A DNA stretch of 64,000 nt. Origin: JAAXIE01 sp965263155 (lineage in GTDB: Bacteria; Chloroflexota; Dehalococcoidia; Lucifugimonadales; JAAXIE01). The notes below the pieces were generated by a model. It ran no database searches. It saw only the letters and a list, made by a program, of their open reading frames with translations, and was not told where the DNA came from. The stretch covers positions 248,001-312,000 of the forward strand of contig OZ253586.1 in NCBI GenBank assembly GCA_965263155.1, in the 5' to 3' direction. Numbering within the stretch: the stretch's first letter is position 1; each line of letters starts with the position of its first letter. Position numbers and translations under genes: made by a program. This document shows positions 1-8,894 of the stretch, one piece after another.

Positions 1-670
1 CCAGTTGCCCCAGTGGACCACACGCGTCCAACCGCGGCATGTCCTCTCGCTGCAGGCCCACCTGAAGGCAGGCTCCAAGGTGCACGAGGGTGAGGGGCAC
101 GCCCGAGGTGAACACCCGGTGGGCGGCCAAGGGGTCGCCCCGGAAGTTGAACTCCGAACCGTGGGGCAGCACCGTATCGGGCACCCCCACGGCCCCACCC
201 ATGACTACCAACCCTCCCAGATGGTCGGCGACGCTGGGGTGTCGTGCCAGCAGGTGGGCCACGTTGGTCAGGGGACCGACAGCTACCACTCGCGGCGAGT
301 TGTCCTCCCACGGAAGGCGGCTCGCTATGTAGTCCACCGCATTGCCTTGAACTGGCTGGGTTTTCGGCTTGGGCAGACGGGTGTTGGCCATACCACCCGG
401 CCCGTGGAACCCGTAGGCGTACTCGTACCTGCCCGAGAGGGGTCGCGACGCCCCACGCAGCACAGGTATGTCTGCCCGCCCCACATGCTCCAGGATGGCC
501 AGTGTGTTGCGAGTGGCCCGGGATAGCTCCACGTTGCCTCCAACCGTGGTGAAGGCTTCGACCTGCCACGCATCGCTGCCCAGCGCCATCAGCAGGGCTA
601 CGGCGTCGTCGGTGCCGGGATCGCAATCTATGATCACTCCCGGTCGTGCACTAGCAGTTGTATTGGCCAT
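1..670 (-). CDS. Nucleoside hydrolase (IunH family), 3' end missing
   Basis: N-terminal 223 codons of an inosine/uridine-preferring nucleoside hydrolase, which splits the N-glycosidic bond of ribonucleosides into ribose and base. The start ATG is at 668-670 and the frame is open to the left edge, so the C-terminus lies outside the window. Residues 12-27 carry the calcium- and ribose-binding signature VIIDCDPGTDDAVALL; further on are TTVGGN, VAVGPLTNVA and VVMGGAVG, all typical of the family. The start overlaps the stop of the upstream epimerase gene by one base (TAATG), indicating translational coupling as the last visible gene of a sugar-type operon. The substrate cannot be predicted. Confidence 0.88.
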   Translation of the reverse strand, partial: MANTTASARPGVIIDCDPGTDDAVALLMALGSDAWQVEAFTTVGGNVELSRATRNTLAILEHVGRADIPVLRGASRPLSGRYEYAYGFHGPGGMANTRLPKPKTQPVQGNAVDYIASRLPWEDNSPRVVAVGPLTNVAHLLARHPSVADHLGGLVVMGGAVGVPDTVLPHGSEFNFRGDPLAAHRVFTSGVPLTLVHLGACLQVGLQREDMPRLDACGPLGQL

Positions 671-1629
671 TACCCTAGTGTGCCTGACACATATTCCATC
701 AAGGTCTCCCGTGAGGAATACCGGGGACGGAACCCTGTCTCCCTGCGCAGCTTGCCGGTGCTCATGACCATTGGGTAGCGCACGAAGTCCAAGGCCCCGG
801 CCGGGGCCTCCTTCTGTATGCCGAATTTCCAACTGAGGTGTGTCGCCGTGTAGGCCAAGCTGGGGTTCAGCTTCAGCAGTTTGGCCCCCGTGGTCCGAGC
901 CACCTCAGAATAAGGCACTACTCCGTGGCCTGCTACGTTATAAATCCCTGGCTGGGGTTGTACTACTGCTAATGCCAGCACGGCTGCCAAGTCGTCCTCG
1001 TGGATGAACTGCCAAGGCGGGTCTTCTCGCCACACGCCCAGCAGCACCGGCTTGAACAGGGTGGATGCTACCCGGTTCCCACCGGTGGGACCCAGTACCA
1101 CGCAGGCCCTTAGCACCGTCACGCCCACCTGCGGGGTGGCGTTGGCGAACTGGGCAATCAACTCCTCGCTCCGAGCCTTGTCCAGAGCGTAGGGGAAGTC
1201 CCCCAATGGCCGCAGCGGCTCGTCCTCGGTAATGGGCACCGGGCTTTCGCGGCGGGGACCGTAGACAGTGTGGCTGCTCAGGTAGACAAAGTTGGAAACG
1301 CGGGCACGCCTGCACGAGTCCAAGACGGCCTTCAGCGCTTCCAAGTTGGTCTGCTGGGCGAGGACGGCATCCTGCCGGTCGGTAAGCATCGGATAGCTGA
1401 AGGCCAGATGCACCACTGCGTCTATGCGCTCATCGTGAATCAGCCCATCCAAGGGCTGAGTGATGTCCCGCCTAGAGGCCTTTATATTGTGCACCGGTCG
1501 TCTCAGGGGCTTGGTATCGATGGCCAAGACCTTGGTCAAGCCCGCCTCTTCGGCCAGCTCCCGGATCAGGCGGGAGCCGACATAACCCGCTGCCCCGGTG
1601 ACAGCCACTGCTTGAGGCCGCTCAGCCAT
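670..1629 (-). CDS. NAD-dependent epimerase/dehydratase (extended SDR)
   Basis: Extended short-chain dehydrogenase/reductase of about 319 residues acting on a nucleotide sugar or similar substrate. The N-terminal Rossmann motif TGAAGYVGS binds NAD, VVHLAF follows the third strand, and the catalytic tyrosine and lysine sit in YALDK after a SSHTVYG strand. I prefer the ATG at 1629 (MAERPQ) over the one at 1641 (MWWPM), because the N-terminus then sits just before the first beta strand; either start overlaps the end of the preceding gene at 1622. It lies between a small unknown protein and a nucleoside hydrolase in the same operon. The substrate is unknown. Confidence 0.85.
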   Translation of the reverse strand: MAERPQAVAVTGAAGYVGSRLIRELAEEAGLTKVLAIDTKPLRRPVHNIKASRRDITQPLDGLIHDERIDAVVHLAFSYPMLTDRQDAVLAQQTNLEALKAVLDSCRRARVSNFVYLSSHTVYGPRRESPVPITEDEPLRPLGDFPYALDKARSEELIAQFANATPQVGVTVLRACVVLGPTGGNRVASTLFKPVLLGVWREDPPWQFIHEDDLAAVLALAVVQPQPGIYNVAGHGVVPYSEVARTTGAKLLKLNPSLAYTATHLSWKFGIQKEAPAGALDFVRYPMVMSTGKLRRETGFRPRYSSRETLMEYVSGTLG

Positions 1630-2008
1630 CGGCCACCACATCGGTGAAGTCGAACTTCAACGTTCCCAGCCCGGGCACCTCGAAACCCATGCCGATGGTC
1701 TGCTGACCTACGTCTAGGTTCTGCCCATGAACGGTGATCACGGTGGTCTTGTTCAGCGCCAAGGGAAAAGGCGTTTCCCTAGAGACTTCCCCGAAGCCGT
1801 GTCTCACGTCACCGGCATCGAAGTAGCAGGAGTCTATATCAGCAGGCTGGCCGTTGACAGAGATGGGCAGCACGCCGCGGGCATAGCCCGCCCCTAACTT
1901 GTTGCAAAGGTTGAACTGGAAACCTTCAGATGTGTTCCTGAGGCTGCCCTTCACGTAAAGGCGACGCAGAATGAACCCCGGGACCGTTACCATCGCTGTC
2001 TCCGCCAA
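1622..2008 (-). CDS. Small uncharacterised protein, possibly CGDB/DUF6379-like
   Basis: A 128-residue soluble protein, probably all-beta, with no transmembrane segment. The stretch FILRRLYVKGSLRNT near residue 11 and the following GFQFNLCNKLGAG pattern belong to a conserved family of about 130 residues. From memory this family is often mislabelled hydroxymethylglutaryl-CoA reductase, and it resembles the beta subunit of C-glycoside deglycosidases (CGDB, DUF6379). That resemblance is weak and was not checked. The start overlaps the 3' end of the class II aldolase gene by 83 bases; the second ATG at 1993 would shorten the overlap. The context (kinase, aldolase, epimerase, nucleoside hydrolase) fits sugar or glycoside breakdown. 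Confidence 0.6.
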   Translation of the reverse strand: MAETAMVTVPGFILRRLYVKGSLRNTSEGFQFNLCNKLGAGYARGVLPISVNGQPADIDSCYFDAGDVRHGFGEVSRETPFPLALNKTTVITVHGQNLDVGQQTIGMGFEVPGLGTLKFDFTDVVADG

Positions 2009-2702
2009 GCCTTTGCGTTGCTCGAGCGTCGGAGGTCCCGCCGTGCATGGCTAGCGCCTCCCGTTGCATCAGGAACAAGCTACGCTCTATCTCCACTATT
2101 TCGGGCGCCAGAGGCGTGGGCTCACCGAGAGCCTTGGCATGGACCAGTATACGCGCAATTCTCTCCACCAAGCAGCAGGCCTCCAGCGCGGCCTCCGCTG
2201 TTGCACCCACTCCCAACACTCCGTGGTTCCGCAGCAGGACAGCGTTGCGGTCACCCAAGGCCTCCACTGCGTTGCGGGAGAGCTCCTCCGTGCCGGGAAA
2301 GCCGTAGTCCGCCACACGCACTACGCCTCCCAACACTATCACCATCTCGTCCAAGATGGGGGGTATCGAGACACCCGTGACGGCCGCTGCAGAGGCATAA
2401 ACGGAATGAGTGTGTACCACGCCCCGCACGTCGGGACGGGCCTCATATACGGCGAGGTGCATGTGCGACTCCGAGGAGGGGGCCAACTCCCCTTCTGTCG
2501 ACTCTCCCTGCAGGTCCAAGGCTACCATGTCGGCAGCGGTCATCGTCTCGTAAGGAAGTCCCCTTGGTGTAATCAGGATGCCATCGGCGATGGGGAGACG
2601 CAGTGAAGCGTTGCCACTGGTCCCGACTACCAGACCTTCGGTAGACATTCGCTTGGCCACTGCCAGCAGTCGCTCTCTTGCCTCGTGCCATGAAGCGGAC
2701 AT
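1926..2702 (-). CDS. Class II aldolase/adducin family protein
   Basis: A 258-residue class II aldolase of the L-fuculose-phosphate/ribulose-phosphate epimerase type, zinc-dependent, expected to cleave a phosphorylated sugar or sugar acid. Visible family features are GTSGNASLR near residue 28, ITPRG, the acidic SSESHMHLAVY region, the metal-binding HTHS motif, and LLRNHGVLGVG. The start ATG at 2702 (MSASWHEARERL) is chosen because everything upstream in this frame is a shadow of the kinase gene. It follows the FGGY kinase gene by 19 bases. The C-terminal tail of some 35 residues is low in pattern and overlaps the next gene. Confidence 0.85.
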   Translation of the reverse strand: MSASWHEARERLLAVAKRMSTEGLVVGTSGNASLRLPIADGILITPRGLPYETMTAADMVALDLQGESTEGELAPSSESHMHLAVYEARPDVRGVVHTHSVYASAAAVTGVSIPPILDEMVIVLGGVVRVADYGFPGTEELSRNAVEALGDRNAVLLRNHGVLGVGATAEAALEACCLVERIARILVHAKALGEPTPLAPEIVEIERSLFLMQREALAMHGGTSDARATQRLGGDSDGNGPGVHSASPLREGQPQEHI

Positions 2703-2721
2703 ATCTCGAAGTCCTCGCAAA

Positions 2722-4218
2722 TCAGCGAATATTCCTGAGGTTGTTGGCCATATCCAGCCAGCGTTGGTAGTGGAACTCGTAGTCGGCTGATTCGGAGGGG
2801 CGTGGGGTATAGGTGACCGGAGTGTCACAGCTGTAGTCGACGGCCTCCAGCAGGCTGCCAAACAGGCCAGCGGCCACCCCGGCGGCCGCTGCCGCGCCGC
2901 GGGCTGTGGCTTCTGAATGGCTGCTGGACTGTACCGGTGTGCCGGTGACGTCGGCCACCATCTGCATCAAGGTGGGGCTGGAGGCCATGCCTCCGGCGAC
3001 GGATATAACTCCGTCGCTAGGGCCAGCCACCTCTTCCAAGGTCGCTAGGTTCGCCTTGAGAGTGAAGGCTATGCTTTCCAGCGAGGCCCTCAGGATTTGG
3101 TTGGGTGTGGGAGTCTGGAAAGTGAGCGGCACCGGTATGGTAACTCCTCCGGTCGTGAGGCCAGCGCGGGGCGCGGTGAGTGGACCGCCTCCCAGCAGGG
3201 CCATGACTCCTTTGGCGCCAGGCTCCACCATTTCTGCCAAGGCGTCGGCCTTCTCCAGTAACTCGTCACCGCCCAGCACCAAGTCCTTTAGCCACTGGTA
3301 AGCGTGACCCAAGTCGCCTAGATTGGCCTCGGCCACCCACTGGCCTTCTATAGTGTGGTGGCCCACCCAAGTGCGCTTGCCGGGGTCGAAGCACGGCCCA
3401 GCCGTCAACCGCTGCAATGCCCCGCTCCAGCCCAACACCGCCGCTTGCTGGCCCGCCTCCACTACGCCCAAGCCCAGCAGCGCGCACTGGGTGTCGGGGC
3501 CGGCTATGGTAACCGGTGTACCCGCGGCCAATCCCCATCTGTCGGCTATCGATCTGCCGAGTCCACCTGTGACAGCCCCCGCAGGGCAGAGCGGTGGCAG
3601 CCAAGAGCTTTTCAAACCGAGGACTTCTTCCAAGCGGGCAGAACGGGACCGTAGCGGGATATCCAGCAGCCCCGCCTCGGCATCTATCGACGGCTCCGAC
3701 ACCCGAGCTCCTGTGAACGCGCAAGCTAACCAGGAGCCTAGGGGAAGGACTGTCGCCAGCCTCTCGTAGAGGGCTGGCCGGCTATCCTGAAGCCAGCCGA
3801 TGCGAGACGCCGCCAACAGGAAAGCAGGGAAGTGACCTGTAAGTGCGTACACCTCTTCGCCGCTTCGGTCGTCGATGGCGGCCCCTTGGAATACCCCCCG
3901 CATGTCGATGTTCGGGCTACACAGAAGCTCTTGGCCTTTGGCGTCTATCAGGACTACGGCCTGTCGCTGGCTGGTAACACCGAGCCCGACCACCTCTTGC
4001 CGGGTAGCCCCCTGCTGATGTGCAACCTTGGCCACCAGCTTGCCTGCTTGGGAAATCAGGTCGGCCCCCGACAACTCCCATGTTATGGAGGAACAGTCCG
4101 GCGGGGTGTAGTAGGACATCGGGGCGCGGGCGATGGACACGGGCCGAAGCGATGTGTCGGTTAGAACACAACACATCGAACTGGTGCCGACGTCCAATCC
4201 CAGCAGGTATTCAGACAC
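2722..4218 (-). CDS. FGGY-family carbohydrate kinase (xylulokinase-like)
   Basis: A 498-residue two-domain sugar kinase that phosphorylates a pentulose or related polyol with ATP. The N-terminal phosphate-binding segment LLGLDVGTSSMCCVLTD is present, as is VTIAGPDTQCALLGLG with the probable catalytic aspartate. The ATP-binding region near the C-terminus reads ISVAGGMASSPTLMQMVADV. Length is normal for xylulokinases. Its start overlaps the end of the D-2-hydroxyacid dehydrogenase gene by 8 bases, and the aldolase follows directly, so kinase and aldolase probably act in sequence on one sugar. The substrate is not deducible from sequence alone. Confidence 0.88.
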   Translation of the reverse strand: MSEYLLGLDVGTSSMCCVLTDTSLRPVSIARAPMSYYTPPDCSSITWELSGADLISQAGKLVAKVAHQQGATRQEVVGLGVTSQRQAVVLIDAKGQELLCSPNIDMRGVFQGAAIDDRSGEEVYALTGHFPAFLLAASRIGWLQDSRPALYERLATVLPLGSWLACAFTGARVSEPSIDAEAGLLDIPLRSRSARLEEVLGLKSSWLPPLCPAGAVTGGLGRSIADRWGLAAGTPVTIAGPDTQCALLGLGVVEAGQQAAVLGWSGALQRLTAGPCFDPGKRTWVGHHTIEGQWVAEANLGDLGHAYQWLKDLVLGGDELLEKADALAEMVEPGAKGVMALLGGGPLTAPRAGLTTGGVTIPVPLTFQTPTPNQILRASLESIAFTLKANLATLEEVAGPSDGVISVAGGMASSPTLMQMVADVTGTPVQSSSHSEATARGAAAAAGVAAGLFGSLLEAVDYSCDTPVTYTPRPSESADYEFHYQRWLDMANNLRNIR

Positions 4219-5206
4219 GGTGCGCCCATACCTCCGGGTTTGCCAACCTTAGAGGCCGTTGGCCCCTAACAAACCGGCGGATGTCTTCCACCATCATCCA
4301 GGAATGTCGTCGCACCGTCTCCACCGTGGCCCCTCCCACATGCGGAGTGAGGATGACCTTGTCGTGGTGTAATAGAGGGCTGCTGGGTAGGATGGGATGG
4401 GTGTCATGTACGTCCAAGGCGGCCCCGGCCAGCCTGCCCAAATCCAACTGCTCCAACAGGGCCGACTCCTCTATGGCCCAAGGCGCAGAAGTGTTGATCA
4501 GGTACGATCCAGGCTTCATCATCGCCAAATGCTCCGCATTGAGGACCGTTTCGGCACTCGCATTTACCGAGACGTGAATCGAAACCATGTCCGACTGTTC
4601 CAGCAACTCCTCCAGTCCAACCAATGGCACTCTCTGTCTTTGGCGCTGGGATCCTGCGAGGAAGGGGTCGTGGCCCAATACCTTCATGCCCAAGCAGCGG
4701 CTTAACCGCGCCACGGTCCCGCCGATGGCTCCGACGCCTATCACGCCAAGCGTTCGCCCAGCTAGTTCCTGCCCTCGCATCTCAATGTAGGGCTCTACAG
4801 GGTCTTCCCACCTACCAGCCTTTACATAACAGTTGAGTTGTGGCAAACCGCGGGCGAGGGACAGCATCAGCCCTAAGGTAAGCTCTGCGACCGCTACTGT
4901 GTTCCGATGTGGGGTATAGGCCACAGCGACACCGCTGCGCGTAGCTGCTTCCAAGTCGACGTGACTGTGGGAACTGCGGCAGACCCCAAGGAAGCGCAAA
5001 CAGGTGGCCCCCTGAAACATCTCCTCGAAAACGAAGTCGGCTTCAGTCACCAACGCCTGTACCTGCTCCTCGACGATCTCTTCCGCCAGCTCTTGGGGCG
5101 AGTGCAGCTTTCTGCTGTCGTGCCAGCTGCGATAAATGACCGGCATGAGGCGGCCAAGCGCCTCCAAGGCGTCTTCGCTGAACGGTGCCAACACCAACGC
5201 CTTCAT
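4211..5206 (-). CDS. D-2-hydroxyacid dehydrogenase (NAD-dependent)
   Basis: A 331-residue dehydrogenase of the D-isomer-specific 2-hydroxyacid family, interconverting a 2-hydroxyacid and a 2-oxoacid with NAD(P). The cofactor site is VIGVGAIGGTVARL in the middle of the protein, followed by an aspartate-containing strand end (GHDPF). The C-terminal TPHVGGAT carries the catalytic histidine. It is the first gene of the operon: there is a gap of about 170 bases to the hopanoid operon end, and GAGG lies 7 bases before the ATG. Relatives include phosphoglycerate dehydrogenase and glyoxylate/hydroxypyruvate reductase; the exact substrate is open. Confidence 0.87.
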   Translation of the reverse strand: MKALVLAPFSEDALEALGRLMPVIYRSWHDSRKLHSPQELAEEIVEEQVQALVTEADFVFEEMFQGATCLRFLGVCRSSHSHVDLEAATRSGVAVAYTPHRNTVAVAELTLGLMLSLARGLPQLNCYVKAGRWEDPVEPYIEMRGQELAGRTLGVIGVGAIGGTVARLSRCLGMKVLGHDPFLAGSQRQRQRVPLVGLEELLEQSDMVSIHVSVNASAETVLNAEHLAMMKPGSYLINTSAPWAIEESALLEQLDLGRLAGAALDVHDTHPILPSSPLLHHDKVILTPHVGGATVETVRRHSWMMVEDIRRFVRGQRPLRLANPEVWAHRV

Positions 5207-5374
5207 CCTTTGCCCTCGATGGGAGTCAATTGTAACTCTCCAAGCGACTTGGTCTCCAAGGGAGCGAGTCTCGAAGGCACCATATCTTCAAGGGCGAACA
5301 GGCTGAGACTGGCAGCGATTCGACCATGCTAGCAATTGTAAGTGCTGACGGAAGGCTAGGAAGACACTGCGGAT

Positions 5375-6289
5375 TCAAAGCTGCGAGGAATACAGGCGCG
5401 ATGGCAGCATGGTCTGCATCCATACACGCGCCATGACGAAGAGTTTCTCTCGCTTGGACAATGACGGCCTTCCGTTGAAGACGTTGAAGTTGGCGTCCTC
5501 CGCCCGGTCCAGGATGCGCATGTATATCCTAGCCATTACTGCGGGGCAGGGGCGGGCGCGATGGGACAACAGGGGCAGTATTCGCAAGCCTGACCGGAAG
5601 TAGCTGCGTGCGCGCTCCACTTGAAACCGCATGAGCTCGCGGAAAGAGTCATCCATCTCACACGCGAATAACCGCTCTTCGGGATAGCCGAAGCGCTCCA
5701 GGTCCTCTTGGGGCAGGTACACGCGGTCCCGTCTCAGGTCTTCCGCCACATCCCTCACGATGTTGGTCAACTGCATCGCCAGCCCCAAATCGATGGCGTA
5801 CTGGCGAGCTCGCGGATCGGTGTAGCCGAATATCTCTATGCAAATGAGGCCAACCACCGACGCCACACGGTAACAGTAGGTGCGCAACTCCTCGAAGTCG
5901 CGATAACGCGTAGCGGTGAGGTCGCACTCCACGCCGGTGATGATGTCTTGGAACAACTCTTGGTCGATGCCGTACTTGGCCGCAGAGTGGGCTAGGGCTT
6001 GGAACACGGGCTCCGTGGCTTCGTCGCCCAAAGGTTTACCGGCGAAGGCGGCCTCAAGCTGCTGGCGAAGGCCACCCAGCAGTTCGAGCTTGCGGGGTAG
6101 GGAGTCGTCCTCGTCCACGGCGTCGTCGCACAGGCGGCAGAAAGCGTAGGCAGCGTAGATGGCCCGGCGCTTCGCTGGCGGGAGGGTAATGAAGGCATAG
6201 TAGAAGTTCTTGGCCTCGCGGCGGGTTAAGTCGCGACACCAGTCGTATGCCTGGTCCACGTCCTTGGACGCTAGTGCCACTTGTGACAA
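5375..6289 (-). CDS. hpnD: Squalene/phytoene synthase family protein, HpnD-like
   Basis: A 304-residue head-to-head prenyl synthase expected to condense two farnesyl diphosphates to presqualene diphosphate or squalene. Both aspartate-rich magnesium sites are visible: CRLCDDAVDED near residue 52 and NIVRDVAEDLRRDRVYLP near residue 180. It is the last gene of the hopanoid operon, 56 bases after yjbQ. Only one such synthase is visible, and no HpnC or HpnE homologue is in the window. It may therefore make squalene alone, or its partners may lie elsewhere. The symbol is assigned from context plus family; HpnC-like or phytoene synthase-like activity is not excluded. Confidence 0.82.
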   Translation of the reverse strand: MSQVALASKDVDQAYDWCRDLTRREAKNFYYAFITLPPAKRRAIYAAYAFCRLCDDAVDEDDSLPRKLELLGGLRQQLEAAFAGKPLGDEATEPVFQALAHSAAKYGIDQELFQDIITGVECDLTATRYRDFEELRTYCYRVASVVGLICIEIFGYTDPRARQYAIDLGLAMQLTNIVRDVAEDLRRDRVYLPQEDLERFGYPEERLFACEMDDSFRELMRFQVERARSYFRSGLRILPLLSHRARPCPAVMARIYMRILDRAEDANFNVFNGRPSLSKREKLFVMARVWMQTMLPSRLYSSQL

Positions 6290-6345
6290 GAGAAACCGAA
6301 CCTTTGCCCCGGGAAGTGTTGCTTTCCAGGGTAGGGACGCTGTGC

Positions 6346-6864
6346 CTATTCCCCCATTACCTGCACCACCACCTCGCGAGGCCGGGGGTGGTCGAGCTCA
6401 ATGAGAAAGACGCTCTGCCATCTGCCAAGCTGCAACTGGCCGTCTATGAGCGGGATGGTCTCGCTTGTGCCGAGAAGCAGCGATTGGCAATGGGCGTGCC
6501 CGTTGGGGCACTCGTCCTCGGTCATGTTCACGGTGCGTATGGTGAAGTCGTTATGCCGGTAGTCGGCGTAGCGAGGCGACATGCGCTCGAGGAAGTCCTC
6601 CATATCCTGCAGTAACAACGGCTCGTTCTCGTTGATTTTCACAGCCGCAGTGGTATGGCGGGAGAACACGGTGACCATGCCATTGGAAAGGTCCGCTTCT
6701 TCCACACAAGCCCTCACTTGTGCAGTGATGTCGATGAACTCCGTGGGCTTCTGGGTGGCGATGCGCATGAGGTAGGCACGAGTTTTTATAGCTCCGTCGC
6801 TGCGGCTGATGCACTCAGGGGCAGCTGGCATCGCCATGGTCTTCTGAACTGCCTTTTGCATCAT
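6346..6864 (-). CDS. yjbQ: YjbQ/UPF0047 family protein
   Basis: A 172-residue member of the YjbQ family, some of which show secondary thiamine-phosphate synthase activity. Conserved patches are FSRHTTAAVKINENEP, NGHAHCQSLLLG and GRWQSVFLIELDHPRPREV. The usual length is 130-140 residues, so this copy has an N-terminal extension of about 30. The start ATG at 6864 overlaps the stop of squalene-hopene cyclase (ATGA), which decides the start; a second ATG follows immediately at 6861. Its place between shc and the squalene synthase gene suggests co-expression, but no role in hopanoid synthesis is known to me. Confidence 0.85.
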   Translation of the reverse strand: MMQKAVQKTMAMPAAPECISRSDGAIKTRAYLMRIATQKPTEFIDITAQVRACVEEADLSNGMVTVFSRHTTAAVKINENEPLLLQDMEDFLERMSPRYADYRHNDFTIRTVNMTEDECPNGHAHCQSLLLGTSETIPLIDGQLQLGRWQSVFLIELDHPRPREVVVQVMGE

Positions 6865-8894
6865 TGGATACGCTCCTTCGTGCCTGTTGGGGTGAGGGCC
6901 GTCAGCCTGCGATAGCGGCCCAACGCCATGAGAGGCCAGCAGTTTCGATACATGTGGTAATTGATCATGAATCCCGCGGACATATCCAAGCCTTGGTGGC
7001 CACGCTCGCCCTCTTCGGGCAAACGGTCGGGCTTCTTGCCGATGCCGTAGCCGGGGAATCCTGTTCCGGTGTAGTAGGGCTCGTCCCAGCAACCTTCTTC
7101 CTGTTGGGACTTCACCAAGTACTCGGCACCCAGCACGGTCGCCGGGTGGTCCACCTCGCCCGCTGCCATCAAGCCGAGAATGGCCCAAGCGGTCTGCGAT
7201 GGTGTGCTGGGGCCAACGCCAGCCATGGAGAAGTCAACATAGGAGCCACAGGTCTCGCCCCAGCCGCCATCCTCGTTCTGCTTCTCCGCAATCCAGTCCA
7301 CGGCACGCCTGATATACGCCTCATTCATGTCTTCGCCGATGGCTTCCATGGCCATGAGTACAGCGCCGGTGCCATAGATGTAGTTGACGCCCCATCTGCC
7401 GAACCAAGGCCCTTCCTGTTCCTGCGCTTTTCGCAGGTACTTGTACCCCCGCTCCACGGCAGGATGGTTGCGGGCATAACCCAGCTTGCCCAGCATCTCC
7501 AGCACATGGGCTGTAACGTCAGCGCTGGGGGGGTCCAGTGTCTCGCCGAAGTCCGCGAAGGGTATCTTGGCTATCAGGCTCTTGGTGTTGTCCTTGTCGA
7601 AGGCGGCCCATCCGCCTTCCTTGCTCTGCATGCTCAGCACCCACTCGACGCCCAGTTGCACAGCCTCCCGCCTCTGGGCGTCTTCGGGGCCGGGAAGGGT
7701 GGCGTTGTTCAGGGCGATGAGCACCTCGGCGGCGTCATCGATGTCGGGATAGCTGTCGTTGTGGAACTCGAAGGCCCAGCCGCCGGGCTGAGCGCGGCGG
7801 TTCTTCACCTGCCAATCACCGCCCTTGCGTATCTGCTGGCTGATGAGCCAGCGTGTGGCTTTGTCGGCCGCTGGGTGGTCGTCTCCCAAGCCTGACTCCT
7901 GCAGGGCTAGGAGCACTAGGCAGGTGTCCCACACCGGCGAGATGCAGGCTTGGACGCGGCAGGCGTCTACGCCGATGATGGTGAAGGCCTCAAAGCCGTC
8001 CAAGCCCTTCTGCATGGCCGGGTGCTCGTTGGAGTAGCCCAAGTGCTTGAGAGCTATCAGTGAGTAGACCCAAGGGGGTTGAATACCGCCCCACGAGCCA
8101 TCGGCTTCTTGGTGTTCCAACACCCACTGGGCGGAACGGCGCACGGCCATGTTGCGGGCTGGCTTGATGGGCAACGACTCGTATATCCGCAACAGCCTGT
8201 CCAGCCAGTAAAGGGCCGCAGCCCAACCCAGTGTGCCTGGGGGTTTGGCCAACGAGTAATCGACTTGGTCCCGCGGTACGGGGTAAAGCTCGTCGATGGA
8301 AGCTTCCGGGGGAACCATCTTGTTGGGCCGCTGGCTGAGGATGATCATCATCGGCACGATGGTGGCCCGCGCCCAACTGGAGAAGTCGTAGATGTTCACC
8401 GGGAACCATTTGGGTAGAAAAATCAGTTCGGGAGGCATGACGGGCGTGCCTCTCCAGTCCCATTGATCGAACAGGCTCAGCCATATCTTGGTGAATATGC
8501 GTGTCGCAGGAACTCCGCCCCGTGAGAGGATGAAGGCTCGTGCCTTCCGCATCTCGGCCTTGTCGGGCGACACCCCAGCCAGCTTGAGGGCGAAGTAGCA
8601 CTCAACCGAGGTGCTCACGTCGCCTGGGGCTTGATAGTACTGGCCCCAGGACCCATCCTCTCGCTGGCACCGCAGTATCTGATTGGTGAGCTTGCGCCAC
8701 CGTTCGGTGTTGACCTGCTCCAAGAAGTAGGTCATCAGCAGGTATTCAGCCTCCATGGTGGGGTTCGACTCCAACTCTCCCCACCAGTATCCCTCTTCGT
8801 ACTGCTCTTCCATCAGGTAGGCCTGAGACCGTTGGATGGCCTCAGGTACCCCTTGGCTAACCCATTCCGTGCGCGTTCCATGGCGGATTGCCAC
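6861..8894 (-). CDS. shc: Squalene-hopene cyclase
   Basis: A 677-residue class II triterpene cyclase converting squalene to hopene at the membrane. The protonating motif is DIDD near residue 383 (PDIDDAAEVL). Several QW-type repeats are seen, such as QREDGSWGQYY, QEADGSWGGIQPPWVY, QSKEGGWAAFD, QNEDGGWGET and QQEEGCWDEP. The frame continues upstream without a stop, but that part is a shadow of hpnG. I place the start at the GTG at 8892-8894, which overlaps the hpnG stop (TAGTG) and puts the family's N-terminal helix (AIQRSQAYLMEEQ, YWWGELESN) where expected. No Shine-Dalgarno sequence is evident, so translation probably depends on coupling. Confidence 0.95.
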   Translation of the reverse strand: MAIRHGTRTEWVSQGVPEAIQRSQAYLMEEQYEEGYWWGELESNPTMEAEYLLMTYFLEQVNTERWRKLTNQILRCQREDGSWGQYYQAPGDVSTSVECYFALKLAGVSPDKAEMRKARAFILSRGGVPATRIFTKIWLSLFDQWDWRGTPVMPPELIFLPKWFPVNIYDFSSWARATIVPMMIILSQRPNKMVPPEASIDELYPVPRDQVDYSLAKPPGTLGWAAALYWLDRLLRIYESLPIKPARNMAVRRSAQWVLEHQEADGSWGGIQPPWVYSLIALKHLGYSNEHPAMQKGLDGFEAFTIIGVDACRVQACISPVWDTCLVLLALQESGLGDDHPAADKATRWLISQQIRKGGDWQVKNRRAQPGGWAFEFHNDSYPDIDDAAEVLIALNNATLPGPEDAQRREAVQLGVEWVLSMQSKEGGWAAFDKDNTKSLIAKIPFADFGETLDPPSADVTAHVLEMLGKLGYARNHPAVERGYKYLRKAQEQEGPWFGRWGVNYIYGTGAVLMAMEAIGEDMNEAYIRRAVDWIAEKQNEDGGWGETCGSYVDFSMAGVGPSTPSQTAWAILGLMAAGEVDHPATVLGAEYLVKSQQEEGCWDEPYYTGTGFPGYGIGKKPDRLPEEGERGHQGLDMSAGFMINYHMYRNCWPLMALGRYRRLTALTPTGTKERIQ

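Noticed and set aside
5..767. Several plus-strand frames of 80-170 residues at the left edge
   Set aside because: They are shadows of the minus-strand nucleoside hydrolase, whose calcium-binding motif is intact.
6864..7895. 343-residue open frame on the plus strand
   Set aside because: Antisense to squalene-hopene cyclase, which has its catalytic motif and QW repeats on the minus strand.
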